From contig BSQZ01000039.1 in the NCBI GenBank assembly GCA_033239005.1, positions 5,704,816-5,768,815 of the forward strand: a stretch of DNA of 64,000 nucleotides. The letters are read 5' to 3'. Numbering within the stretch: position 1 is the first letter of the stretch; each line of letters begins with the position of its first letter. The translations under genes and the position numbers were made by a program. The notes under the pieces were generated by a model. The model saw nothing but the letters and a program-made list of their open reading frames with translations. It was not told the DNA's origin and searched no databases. This document shows, one piece after another, positions 43,128-55,700 of this stretch. This DNA is from Lamellibrachia satsuma (lineage: Eukaryota; Annelida; Polychaeta; Sabellida; Siboglinidae).

Positions 43128-45091
43128 ATGCGTCAACTTGTCGCACTTCTAGTGCTGTCCTGCGGCTTGTCTGCTTGCACGGCCTCTCTCGAGCAGTGCT
43201 CCATCGGGGATGCCAGGACGGTCATGAAACAGTGGCGAAATGTGATCAACCTCGGGTCGGACTCCCAGACTAAGTTGACCGGGGGCCGGGCTGTCTTCAA
43301 TGGGTAAGTAGACCGCGTGAATGGAACAGATTATCTACAGACTGTGTAAAAGGCAAGCAGCGTGAGGATGAAAAAAATATAGAAATAACTCAATAAATGT
43401 TTGGACTCTCGATAAGCCAATGGCTTCCTTGCCCTGTTGCCACCTGGGTTCGTTGCTTTAGATGGCTTTGTCAACGGCTTCTGTTCGCCAGAGCATGCTA
43501 TTCCCGGTCTTCATCCTTACGATAGCTCCCCTACAGCGCTGGTGCCACACCCTGTTCAGTAACTGCTTCCCGCCATCGCTGGATCGCTCATCTGCTAGTT
43601 TTCCACTCTAAGCTACCCACATGTCTTTCTTATTCTATTTTTGCAAACTATCTAATCATCAAACTTTGGTTTCATCTTCCATTCTTCCTCATGTTTCACG
43701 CACGCACGGACAGACGCACGCACGGTTGCACACACACACGCACGCTATCCTTCGTGTTCTGTCAAACGTACATGTCTCTCTTCTGATAAAGCATTCACGG
43801 GGAACTGAACCGCGTTGCGAGACATATCTATCTACCCACAACTATAAACGTGCCTGTCTAGCTCATAGTAATGGCATTGAAGTAACTGGCCGATTGCCCT
43901 GTTTGATCAATGATATATAAGAGCAATGTAACATTATAAGGACAAATAGCTAATTACACTTCTGAGTGAAGCAATATTAATGCACCATTTAGAATACAAT
44001 ATACAAGTTTCGAGACGTAAGATGGATATAATAGATACGCTAGAACAAATACCGAGGAGAGCAATAAAAATTATTCCAGAACTGAGAGATCTTAGTTATG
44101 AAGAACGCCTAAAATATGGTTTAACAACCCCAGAGACAATGGGATTAACATAAAATCAAATTGAAGTTTTTACGATATTGAATGGGTGTGAAAATACTTA
44201 TAGAAATAGTTCTTCTCACTTAAAAAGACAGTGAAGGAACGGAGTAAATTGGATATCAGAAAGTGCGCCTTCTCACAGAGGATAATAAATAAATGGAACA
44301 CATTATCTACAGATTGTGTAGAAGCTTGCAGCGGGAATATATTTATAAACAACAATAACAAGTATCTCAGAAGGGCGGATTTCACATAGATGAAAAAAAT
44401 TGTGTACTCTCTTTAAGCCAATGGCTTCCTTCTCCACTTGCTATCTGGGTCTTTTGTCTTGGATGGAAATCTCGTTAAACGGTGTTAAATCTTCAAAGCC
44501 GTCCTTCTCTTTCGTCAGCCTGTTCGACCGCGCTCCTGCGGCTAGGGCTCTCTTCAAGCGGCTCAACGTGGAAGACTTCGAGGGCCCGGAGTTCAGCGGA
44601 CACATCATGCGTGTCATGTCTGGACTCGACATGCTCATCAACTATCTGGATAATCGACCTACGCTGGAGAAGATGCTGTCGCATCTGTCCGACCAGCACG
44701 TTGTTCGCACCGGAGTCACTGCTGCTGCCTTCGACGTGAGTATGCCTATAGCACGGCTCAATCAACGTGGCTTTTTAATCTGGGAACAATTTGGGGCAAA
44801 TTGGAACATCTAATAGGAACTTCTTACCTTAATTAATCAATCAGAACAGACAGACAGACAAACATACATACACATATACATACATACAGACAGACAGATG
44901 GACAGACTGCCTGGCACACAGACACACGCACGCACGCACACACACTTATCCGAGTGTGTCTGCTCCTGTTGTAGCTGATGGCCGAGGTTCTTCTCGGCGG
45001 TCTCCCCGTCGTCATCGACAACTTCGACTCGATGGCGTGGTGCAACTGCATCAGGCCCATCCTCAAAGGCATGTCCGCTGGTCTGCCGTAG
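43128..45091 (+). CDS. Extracellular globin 3 (annelid haemoglobin chain)
   Basis: Coding exons 43128-43303, 44519-44735 and 44975-45091 (176, 217 and 117 nt) encode 169 residues with the same phases as globins 1 and 2. Signal peptide residues 1-19 end CTA. C24 and C156 are the expected disulphide pair; distal His H87 (GHIMRV), proximal His H119 (SDQH). It has an extra cysteine, C154, two residues before the conserved C156 (AWCNC). The A-B region is one residue longer than in its paralogues and more diverged. The second intron (43304-44518) is built largely of LINE fragments. The role is oxygen carriage, inferred from family. Start set by the acceptor CTACAG four bases before ATG. An earlier in-frame ATG at 43098 lies in the intron. 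Confidence 0.94.
43312..43475 (+). mobile_element. LINE fragment (family A) beside the globin 3 intron 2 donor
   Basis: GTGAATGGAACAGATTATCT begins about ten bases after the exon end and corresponds to ATGAATGGAACAAATTGTCT at 30600. It continues into the tail with CTCGATAAGCCAATGGCTTC. The reading frame is broken. Confidence 0.82.
43945..44480 (+). mobile_element. LINE fragment (family A) beside the globin 3 intron 2 acceptor
   Basis: Decayed copy of 30190-30790: ATTCCAGAACTGAGAGATCT, AGGATAATAAATAAATGGAA, then the tail to GGAAATCTCGTTAAA at 44478. Frameshifts and stops throughout. It ends 40 bp before the exon acceptor. Confidence 0.85.
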
Positions 45092-45257
45092 ACGCACACG
45101 GCAAGTGCCTTTGTTCCTCGTCACCAGATACAAGCGGACACCCACCTCAGCAGATCTAGTCAAGACACGTTCTACATCACACAACACGACGACAGGCGGA
45201 CGGGGGATTTGGACATCGCTGTCTCTAGTTCGGCCGCTGTGGAGACTGGGCATTCTT

Positions 45258-45291
45258 CATAACAAGCCCGAGTGGCTCCCGGCTTGTTATG
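45258..45291 (+). promoter_or_regulatory. 3' UTR hairpin of globin gene 3
   Basis: Arms CATAACAAGCC and GGCTTGTTATG, 11 perfect pairs, loop CGAGTGGCTCCC, starting 167 nt after the stop codon. AATAAA at 45407-45412 is the probable polyadenylation signal. Confidence 0.78.
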
Positions 45292-45738
45292 GCGGAGGCG
45301 TTACAGACTACATGGCGACGAGGTAGCCGCCGCGGCGCAGTCAGACGAAAATTAATGTGAAACTTAACAGTGCAACTGCTGGCAAGCAATACAATACAAT
45401 ACATCCAATAAATATGAAACCAAACAATGCTTTGTTGACTTTTTGTATAACACGACGGACATCGAAACCTTCGTATTGCGGACGCCAATGGCACTCGGGG
45501 ACCATAGACGGGTTTAGAGGGATGAAAGGTCAAGCACCCCCAAATGTATGGTGCTCCACACAGCTTTGGGGGCCCTTGCAGCTTGTGGTGTGCCCCCGCA
45601 ACAGCCCAGAAATTAACAATACATATGACGTATAAATTACTTCGCAAGTTTTTGAAAAATATGTTAAGAAGGTCGATTATTTTTTCTCATACAAAAAAGG
45701 TCACACAATGGTATAAAAATAGAGAATGTAGCTTATTA

Positions 45739-46401
45739 TCAGTTTGTCGGCGAGGGAGCGACCAGCAACTGCGCCGCCTGGTCGCTCTTGGCAAGATCGT
45801 GCGCTGTCTGTCCCGCTTCGTTCGTCTCTCGCCGATCGGCGCCGTGGTCGAGCAGATAGCGAATGGCGGCGACGTTATTCCACCTGGACGCTTCGTGCAG
45901 AGGCGTATTGCCGAATCCGTTCTTCAGAGCAACGTCCTCTGATTTGCCGACTTCCTCCAAGTAATACGTTAAGACGTCGACGTTTCCGGACCGCGACGCC
46001 GCGTCTGATAGGGCAGCTGCGTGAATCGGGTAGTGAGAGTCGCTGTCCGTCTGATACAAATCGGCGTGGTATTTAATCAGCAGCTTTGCCAAGGGCAGGT
46101 TGTTCTGGCGTCCCGCCAGATGGAGCCCCGTCTGCTGCCATGCGCCGGTGGAGGTTGGGTCGGCGCCATATTTTAGTAGGATTTCGACGATTTCGTAGCT
46201 CTTCGTCAGAGTGATGGCGGACAGAAGCGGTGACTGGAAGTTGCGTTGACAGTTGCAGAAGCCGAGAAGGCAGTCGGCGCTGTAGTCCTCGTTGATGAGG
46301 TCGGGCGAACCGTCGCCTGCTTCCGCCAAGATCTCACGCAGTGTCGCAGGGTCGTTGCTGCGAATGGCTCTTCGCAGTGGCGACGTGTAGCGGTTACCCA
46401 T
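45739..46401 (-). CDS. Ankyrin-repeat protein, single exon
   Basis: An uninterrupted 220-residue frame on the minus strand. Ankyrin repeats are visible at about residues 67-96 (EIVEILLKYGADP), 98-130 (TGLHLAGRQNNLPLAKLLIK), 133-165 with an insertion (YPIHAAALSD..GNVDVL) and 175-205 (GNTPLHEASRWNNVAAIRYL, LDHGAD). The first 60 residues contain a diverged repeat (SPLRRAIRSNDPATLREIL). Ankyrin repeats mediate protein binding, so the partner and pathway are unknown. MGNRYTS at the start fits an N-myristoylation site (G2, T6). It converges on globin gene 3, about 330 bp from its polyadenylation signal. I see no polyadenylation signal close after its stop and no TATA box. It could be an intronless gene or a retrocopy; no target duplication or A-tail is obvious. 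Confidence 0.85.
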   Translation of the reverse strand: MGNRYTSPLRRAIRSNDPATLREILAEAGDGSPDLINEDYSADCLLGFCNCQRNFQSPLLSAITLTKSYEIVEILLKYGADPTSTGAWQQTGLHLAGRQNNLPLAKLLIKYHADLYQTDSDSHYPIHAAALSDAASRSGNVDVLTYYLEEVGKSEDVALKNGFGNTPLHEASRWNNVAAIRYLLDHGADRRETNEAGQTAHDLAKSDQAAQLLVAPSPTN

Positions 46402-46819
46402 GACGTCGATAGCAGCACCCTAGGAACCTAGGCATATAGAGGGAACGGATAAAGGCATGGTACAACGGGAATGGTGAACTTATCGAGTAATGGGTGTGAA
46501 CTGTATGTATGAAAGAATGTAGTTTCACGCACTGGCCTTTTAATCCCGGTCCATCTTGTCGAAATGGCACTACCGGCGCTAGACAAGAGCTCGACTTTTG
46601 CATTAAAGAAAGGCAACAATCCGTGCTGCCCAACGCGTTCTGTTTCGAACCGATTTGGCATTTTATTGAAAATGCAAAATTAAAACACAATAAACATGCA
46701 TTTTATGTGAATAAGAAGTCTCATATGTATATCACAAACATTATATGATGATAACCATTTACAATATATTTAGGCATAACACATTTTCTCGAAACGTTCG
46801 ACATATAATGTCACAGAAT

Positions 46820-47089
<270 letters not shown>

Positions 47090-47090
<1 letters not shown>

Positions 47091-47624
47091 CATGCAAAGT
47101 GTATAGTATATAGTATGAATATGCTTAACACGGCGAGTATTCAACCTGTTTCCGTGGGCGTCGATTTTCGAACGCAACACGCACCATGAGCGCCAGTTCG
47201 ACAATATGTAAAACCGCTGTGAGAACCAGCATTTTCCAGTACACACAGTTCACATGGAAACTAATTAGTCAATATTCAAATAAGTCAATAAGTAATACTC
47301 TAATTGTACCGGGCGACTAGTTGTAGGGAGAGGCGGATCTAGTTTGTGCTTGTATTTTTTTATGGATCAATATAGCATGAGCTAATTTGGCACATTATCG
47401 TAATATAGTTAGCAAGAAAGTGAGTTTCAACAAGATTGAACAAGATTCACATTTCACAACTACAACATGTGTGGACAAGAAATCCAGTGGATCTAAATGC
47501 ACGAAGTCCACGAATGGCATCGCTTGTGCAACTAGCCCTAGTAACCACACTGTTTGCATCTACGCAGCCAATCATTATGTGCAGTCCTCTGTGAGAATTT
47601 GTACTTTTTTCTCCTTGAGTTGAA
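47090..47624. other. Intergenic, nothing recognised
   Basis: No exon or known element seen. Confidence 0.45.
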
Positions 47625-47962
47625 CGACAATATAAAAAGGTACGCTCTTATACAGCGCAATATCCAGTCCTCGGGACAGCTCAAAGCGCTTTACATTTCA
47701 CCACCTGGCAGACTTGTTCATTCCAACGCCATTTCGACTTCTCTGGGAAGCATTCAGCCACGCTGCAATTAGTGCGCGAAGAGCATTCGTTCAGATATGC
47801 ACCTCTGTTTGTAACCAGATACTCATTTATACAACTGAGTGAACTGTGGCAATGTAGGATGAACGAAATTGCTAAAGTTTCGAAACGGCGGCATGACGAT
47901 TCAAACCCGGGTTCTCTCGATTTAGAACCCGATGTTCTAACGGTTATGATACCGTGCCCCAC
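47625..47962 (-). mobile_element. tRNA-derived SINE
   Basis: On the minus strand the head reads GGCACGGTATCATAACCGTT and ends TGCC, so an acceptor-like stem can form. GGGTTTGAATCG is a good Pol III B box (GGTTCRANNC). The body downstream has CAAAGCGCTTTGAGC-like sequence, and AAAGCGCTTTAC near 47685 on + is typical of widespread invertebrate SINE bodies. There is no coding frame. The exact SINE family is not assigned. Confidence 0.65.
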
Positions 47963-47964
47963 AA

Positions 47965-49305
47965 AACGTCCTTATCAATATTGCCAAGACCATTTAATAT
48001 CATATAAGAACTTAGAAGTAAGTTTCTTCTCTCGTTCGCCTGCTTCTGAACACCCCGAAAGATGGCAGCACTTTTCAGACAGGAATTTAACGTCAAGTGT
48101 CTGTCACTCTATTATGTACCACCGATCTCTATACATATAGATCGGTAGTTTGTATACCGACGACTTTTGTTATGAGTATTGTAATTCGTGGGCTGTTGCG
48201 AGATTCTATTAAATGTGGGCGATATACCAATTTGAATTACTGCAATGATCCATCCGGCGGTGGCGTGGCAATGAGTGGCAGTACTATGTCTATGTAGTAG
48301 CCGTACTGCCAATCAGGAACCGTTACAAAGTGCAGTCGTGAACATAGACCATGGACTTGGTCTGAATTGTTGCAATACTAGTTTGATTTCGGCAGCTACT
48401 TACGACCAGAATATCTGTAAATACCTGTCGACAGGTTCTATCTTCCTATGATCAGGGACTCGTGAGCCACATCGCCCAATTGACAGGTATCGATCGGAAA
48501 GTGTTTATTATTTACGCGAGCAACCAAGGGTGACTGACGACCTCAATACTAACGCCCTCTACCGGAACACTTTATCATGACGGTATCCAGTCTAACTTCG
48601 GTTTCCCCAGCCCCCGTATGGTGGCAGCACTGTCCCCATACCAAGGCCTGGACTCGGGCCATAATTAATGGGACAGATAATTATTTTACTTCTAAGTTCA
48701 CGGCGTACGAATAAGAGCCAGTAATTTTGAAATGGTCCCTTTCACATCTGGCACATATAAAACACTCACCTTTTAGGTAATCATATGTTGGCAAAAAAAT
48801 AAGACCTAGTAAAAAAGAAAATAGTTTCTCGTCCAGTCTTTTTTTAAAGGAAGAGGAAGGCCCTTATTATTTATATGTATGAATTTTTGCTATTAGTTTC
48901 GAAGGTGGCAGCCATGTCTCAGATGTTCACTGTGGTTGATTTAAAAACAAACTGTAGTTTTATCGATGCAATATGGAACAGGCCAGTGATCGACGCATAT
49001 TACCATAAATGCAAGCTTGCCATTCTATTTGCCAATTAGCAAATACAACACGTTTTAGCGCAAATGGCAGATGAATAGAAACATTTACGTAAATAAAATG
49101 TGGCACGTACATGTTACTCCGGAAAAATACTTAAATTGATTATAAAAAAGAAGAAGCAAACGCAATGTTGAATGCATTTATGAATGTCATGTGTAGGTTT
49201 GGCCATGGTTTAATTAGTTTGTATCACAGGCATTTAATTGAATGGCATTTATACTGATCGAGAGTGGTATTATGTAAATGAGTCTGCATAAAGATTATGT
49301 TATTG
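47965..49305. other. Intergenic, nothing recognised
   Basis: A short perfect inverted repeat CCGATCT/AGATCGG sits at 48121-48144. No exon or element recognised. Confidence 0.45.
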
Positions 49306-49309
49306 CAAC

Positions 49310-49545
49310 ATTAACACAGTAGTTCTCCAAGGAGACCCACTCGCCTCATAACTGTTCATCATAGTCTTGGACTACGCCCTAAGAACTGCAGTTGATGACA
49401 GAAAAGAACTAGCCCTAACCAGACGCTGAAACACCAGACATCCAGCCCCCATCTCTGTGATTATGTCGATGACATCGGTCAAGAAGCAGAACTTTTACTT
49501 CATAAAGTGGAAAGTGCTTCCAAATCTACTGGACTATTTCTCAGT
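49310..49545 (+). mobile_element. Degenerate reverse-transcriptase fragment
   Basis: Across frameshifts the translation follows QGDPLAP, then VLDYALRTAVDD, then CDYVDDI, then LLHKVESASKSTGLFL. QGD.L.P, the Y-DD catalytic box (YVDD here) and the ..A..TGL block in this order mark the RT core of a non-LTR element. No intact frame. Confidence 0.65.
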
Positions 49546-49549
49546 ACGT

Positions 49550-52500
49550 CGGATGGCCAGTTTTGGAAAAAAGATTTCTTCACAGAAAAAAAACTTGTTT
49601 AAATAATTTTTTCAACAGTAAAATTAATAATAACAAAGGCGGCGGCAGCAAAAAAAGGAAGCGGGCAGAGACAAGAAACTAGTTTCTTTTTTTACTACGC
49701 CTAAAATAGCTGGATGTATAATTTAATGAATCTAATCAGTATGTCAACAAGATGATTCAATGGCAATACATGTAAAGATGGACAACTGTCTTGCCACTTC
49801 TGTAGTATTTGTTCCATCTGGGATTGTTGTACCTTTCCATTATTGTAATCATTGTGGATGGAGGAAGGTTCACTATAAAAAGGAGCAGATGTGTTGCAAG
49901 GTGCAAAACGGAGCATGTCATACTAGATTTGCACTTGTGACACAACTAACCATTGGTTTAAATTAACTATTAACCAAAACCATTGAAGAAGAATAAATAA
50001 AACAAAGCTAATATATAAAACAGCCTGCTGAAGCAACCAGGAAGGAGTACTGCTTAGTGTTGGTCAACACCTTGGCACATGAAACTGCTGTTTGTTGTGA
50101 ATGCTGCTGTTAAAATATAACAGAATGGTGCTAAATCAACTACATGCAGTTGATATGTCACGACATAATTGACAACACAATTATCATCACCTTTATCAAG
50201 TCCTTTATTACTAAGACATTCGGCTTACAGGAATGCACTGTAAGGATGGGAGTTCTTGTGCATTGTGTGCCCACTACACTTGTACTGTGTTTCTGTTTAC
50301 TGGCCTAGCTAGAAATGCATTGCCTCTTACAAAGTCTTAATAATTATTAGATACATCTGGTTAGGCATCTCAACATTTTAGTTATTTCTAGGACACATTT
50401 CGGTGGTGCACTGTGCCAAACTACCCACTCAGTATTATAAACAACATTCAGCAGTTGGCCAAAGGACAAGTTTGTTTAAGCACATACTGCGGGTGTGAAG
50501 TGGTGAACATTAAACAAAACACTACAAACCATTATGCATAGAAACAGCTCTGCACAAACCACATCATGTTTATGGTAAAGGTTCCCTAAAACATGGTAAT
50601 TTTTCTCAAAATATACTGTGCAGTTACAGCAAAAAAAAATGAGAAAGTTTGCACACAAATGGTTTGGCTACAGAAGCATGTTCTTAATATTCTACCCTGG
50701 TCATACTGTGTACAAAGTCCGCTGATTGTGAACATGTCCCTAGAAAATATGGTCATTTCCAATTAAAGTAACCAAACAAGACAGCTAGAGTGACAAGTTC
50801 CATAAAAAAGTTGGCATTTCAAAAACAACGCACCTGGCTCCACAACTGCACCGACCCTTGCAGAATTATCCAATGAAAACCAACTGTCTCTTTGAAATAT
50901 AGTTGCCCTCTTTGAAGAGTTACTGAACAACAAGTACCCAGAATCTAGAGGATGTTAAAAACAAGTCGACTAAACGTTTGCAGATCATGTCCCGGTGAAG
51001 AACAAAATTAAGAACTTAAGTGTTCACTTCATTGAACACAGGGGAGATTCAGAAGAACCTTAGTCCACATTTAATTGAAGCTACACGGATTACTGACTTA
51101 AGACAAGGTGACGTTATTACATGTTAACAAGCAAATCTGTATAACCTTGATGCAGAGGAAGTCCCCTCAACCAATGCGGCGAGCCAATCATCAGGGAAGC
51201 ACCAAAGTGATCATATAGTTGACACAGGACAGGACATTGGCTATACATGATGTCAACAAATTACAAAGAGGTTTTAAGTCCAAGTCATTTATAGGATCAG
51301 TTTGTATTAGTATTCTTTACTGACTTCTTCAACCAAGTAGAGAGAGCATACAATTCAACACAAGCACTGTCCTCAACATTATCTGTTACGACTGCCACTT
51401 TTGTGCAGGCTGCATAAACCAAACAGTACGCAACATGAAATAAACCAAAGACGTAACTTTGTATAATTTAACAAAACAAATGGATTGGCCACCAGAAATA
51501 ATAAGACCTCCCTAGTGGTATCGCCAAGAACATTGAAATCTTAAAGCACATTCTCCATAATGCCAACAGAATCAATAGCAACAAGTGAAATACAGGGTGT
51601 ATTCAAAACCAGCACGAAATTAGAGAGGTGATAGAAACAGTTTTCGTTCAACACGTTTTCTATGAGGATTTCCTATTGGATAAGTTACGATAAACACCAG
51701 ATGCAAGTTACACGAATAGCCACCTCGCACTGTCCCTATGCTTCGAAGTTGCGATCCCCGCATTACACAAGTTTGTTCCGGTTACATTGTTGTGTCACAT
51801 CTTATGTAAATCAAGTCTCACATTTGCTACACCTAAGCAGTATCAGAAGTTATCTTAATCTCAGAGGTACGTAACAGTGATTTGAGAACTTGCGAGATGG
51901 CCATCTGGGTAACAGTCATCCAGAGATAAACCAACCAATATATATAGATATAAACCCACAGATCTAATAAGGCTAACAACTTCTCTATGTTATGTCGCAA
52001 CTGAATATAATTGCAGCTTATGTTAATAAAAACAAAGATCAATACAGTGCCACCTGGAGTATGAATATATACTGTACATATAACTGACATACACAGAACG
52101 CACGAACAAACTTTTCATCCGAGAACCTCCAAATATACTTCTGATGCAACAAGCAGACTCTGATTACTGTGAATTTTTTCGTGGGTAAAAATTATAACTG
52201 TCTTCTGAAACTGCTGAGAAACATAATTTTTTTTAAAAATCATACAACTCTTAATCTGGTGCAAATACGTTTACCGTCTGTAAAAGACATTACTGGCCTT
52301 ATCAAACTTTGGAAAACATCCTGCCAACACGTATACGCCAAAACCCACCTTGTACTTCACTGGACTTGTGAAACCATGCACCGCACTGCTTAAGTGCACT
52401 GTCAAATAAAATGGTCACGTTCAAGTATATAGTCAAGTTGTTATGCACACGTATGGAATTGAATAGCATCCATATGTGATCCAAATCAATAAGAACTCGT

Positions 52501-52740
52501 ACTTGGGTGTGTTACATATCTCCAAGATCATGAATAATAAGCAGCGGGCACAAGCCACATTTTAACAAGAGTTTGCCAGGGGCAGCCACCAAGACTGCAC
52601 GTCACGTACGGTCTTCATTGGCCAACAATGCTATGGGAAACAACCACAAGCTGTAGCAAGCTACCAATAGGTTTCCCAAAACGTGGGAACCACAAACAAA
52701 TTAACACAGACATCGGTCACAAAACAACCACGATGTCACA
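49550..52740. other. Gene-free stretch, possibly including the RNF10 3' UTR
   Basis: AT-rich, no recognisable exon or element. RNF10 transcription (minus) would enter it after 52746, but I found no AATAAA on the minus strand close to the stop, so the transcript end is unknown. Some of 50800-51600 may be an old, decayed element. Confidence 0.4.
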
Positions 52741-52745
52741 GCAGA

Positions 52746-55700
52746 TTATTTTGACCTCGCCATAGTCGTTGCAAACAGCAGCTTCTTCGGGACACGTTTC
52801 TTCTTCTTGCCACCAGATGGAGCTTTGGCAGCAGCGACGACAGCATCGGAATCTGCAACAATTTGAAACAAAATAATCAGTCTGGCATTAATTGTATGAC
52901 TACACATGTCAAATTTATACAATGGTAAATTTCATGATTAACCTCTTGATTTTTAAGAAGATTTGCCATCCAAGCCAAAGGCCCAGATGGCAAGTGGACA
53001 AGGAAGCCATTGGCTAATCGAGAGTCCAACAATGTTCATCTACGTGAAACCTGTAGATATGAGATATGTGTCAACCTTGTTTTTAAACATATTCACGCTG
53101 CTAGCAGTTACACAATCCGTAAACAATTCCATTCATTTATTGAACAAATTTATGTCACCAATATTCCTGATACTAAATGAACACCAATAAAAACTGCAAT
53201 TTTTCACAACAAGCAGCAATGAAAACATCATCAGCAACACGTTATTCCTGATATTGTGCAATGCCAACATTTTCCAGTAAAGTGAAAATGCCAGTGTAAG
53301 ACACGACACAACGTTAAAATTTATCTGTCTGACACTCATGGATAAAATTCATGCTTCAGCAGTTATTGAATTAGTTAAAACTAAAGCGACTGAAAGCTAA
53401 CTTCTGAAATTTACAGGCCTGGGGTCTATTACATTGCAATGTAATAGATTACTATTACTTAGTTTCCTTTCTATTACTATTACATGCTGAAGGCAATGTA
53501 ATATATTACTATTACATTTCAAGCTATTACGATAACATTTTCCACCGGAACTATTTTCTTTCGATTAAACATTTAACAGACTTAATCACTTACATAGATT
53601 AAAATTAATTAAATTACAATTTACTCAAAAATTTCCCAATTAAATTAACCTCATGCAATTCAAGTCGGGTGTAGAAGCTTCATATGTTCCTTGGAATGAA
53701 ACAGAAAAGCAATGTCACTGTCACACAACACAGTCTGATTATCCCATAGTAGACCCACACTGCTCGGCTGTTGCTTGGTGGACAGTTAATTATTGGCTCA
53801 AGGATAGGATGTTTTTTTACAGTTTTGGTCAATAGTGTGCAAGCTAGTTACTAACTAAGAACTCAGAAAAGTTTATATAAGCCCCTGGATTTTGTTCAAA
53901 CATTACCCAGCATGGCTGGGTGGTAGCTATGGTTGGGAGATGGCAATGACTTATCGATTGATTCAGATGTTAAAAACAGTCTGTTTAGTGCTGGAAGCCT
54001 GGAACCCTTATCCTGCTTCAGTGAATGAATGAATAGGCTTGAGTGACAAGGATAAATGACTGGTGGACCTGGCTTCAAATGACAAATTAGCCATGCAGCA
54101 GTCACACTGTCACAGAGTCTCCTGCCAATAGCGCTACAATTCATTGACTGTCATGATTCAGATAATAAACCATGTCAAAATACAGAACATTTTGGTCTGA
54201 TTATTTTCAATGAAACTGAATTTTGGTGTGACTGATGTTCAATAGTAATAGCAAAGTAATAGCTCAATTACTATTACTTTGCTTTCTATTACTATTACAT
54301 TGTGTTTTGTTCCATCTATTACTATTACTTGAACAATTGTAATTGTTACTGTTACTATTACATATTAGTATTACCCCAGGCCTGCCTGAAAAAGCCAAGT
54401 AATCATATGAACTGCATTTAGATTACATGCCTTTTTATTGTTATCAAGCAATTACAAAGATGTAAATTAGATTACATGCCTTTTTATTGTTATCAAGCAA
54501 TTACAAAGATGTAAATTAGATTACATGCCTTTTTATTGTTATCAAGCAATTACAAAGATGTAAATTAGATTACATGCCTTTTTATTGTTATCAAGCAATT
54601 ACAAAGATGTAAATTAGATTACATGCCTTTTTATTGTTATCAAGCAATTACAAAGATGTAAATTAGTGAGGTACTGAAATATTGTATTTCTTTGAACCTC
54701 GGGTGCCAAACTTTCAGGGGTTCATCCCCAACCCCATGGTCGGGGCACGAGTTTTATTTTTTATTAAATTCTCCCCGCTATTACCCTTTCTATGAACAAT
54801 TGAATTACCCTTTGTAGTTATTATGTACAACATTCCGCAATGCTATGTGAACAATTACATACAATTGTTCACAACATCGGGCGTCTTTTCTTCGATTGTC
54901 CTAAGTTATGTAAGGGCAAAGCGTCGCTACACGTTACTGTAACTTTCAGTATTACTTTGCAATTTTGGATTCCCAGAAGCCATCAAGATATTGACTGGCA
55001 GCAGCAAGTACCAAAGCATAGATGGATATTTCTGTGATAACGTTTTTAATATTGTTATCGTGACAGTCACTTAAGAACTACCGAGTTATCCGTCCAGAGG
55101 AAGGGTATTTTGGTTAGTTGCAGTAACTTTTATTCGCAATAACTATTACTTGATTTACTTCAAGACAAGTACAACTGCACGAACAGTGTCACACATACCA
55201 GGATGAGTGGCATAGCTGTCTAGTGCCTTCTGAATAGCGTCACCAAACGAATTCTGAAACACTGGCACAGGTACGCGATCTTCGGAGTCGCTGCCATCGC
55301 TCTCACATCTCGTGGCGCCACCCGGTGTCACTAGCTGCATCGGTTCTTGCGGCCGAGCTTTGCCTGCTCGCAGCATCTGAAGAGTGGCAACTGGCATGAT
55401 AAGTAAATGTAGCTGTGTTCCACATAAACTTGCCATTGCAAAACCATAATTTTACTTTGCAAAATGTGGAATGCTTTTTCAGAATAGGCTGGCAGCATCC
55501 GGTACAATGTCTTTGACGTTACAAATTTGAATGGTTAGCATCATTTCGCAACGCTCAGTCGAAACAATGGATAACCAACTACAGTACAAGCAGGTCAATA
55601 TTGTTATATCTGGTACATAATCATTATGAGGTAGGGCGCCATCTCAAAACGTCAATGTTTAATGAAAGTAGGGGTTAGGAGCTGTATCATTTAGCGTTGC

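Noticed and set aside
50800..51600. Penelope-type GIY-YIG endonuclease remnant
   Set aside because: A cysteine-containing stretch near 51390 (ICYDCHFCAGC) was suggestive, but the GIY and YIG blocks could not be found in any frame.
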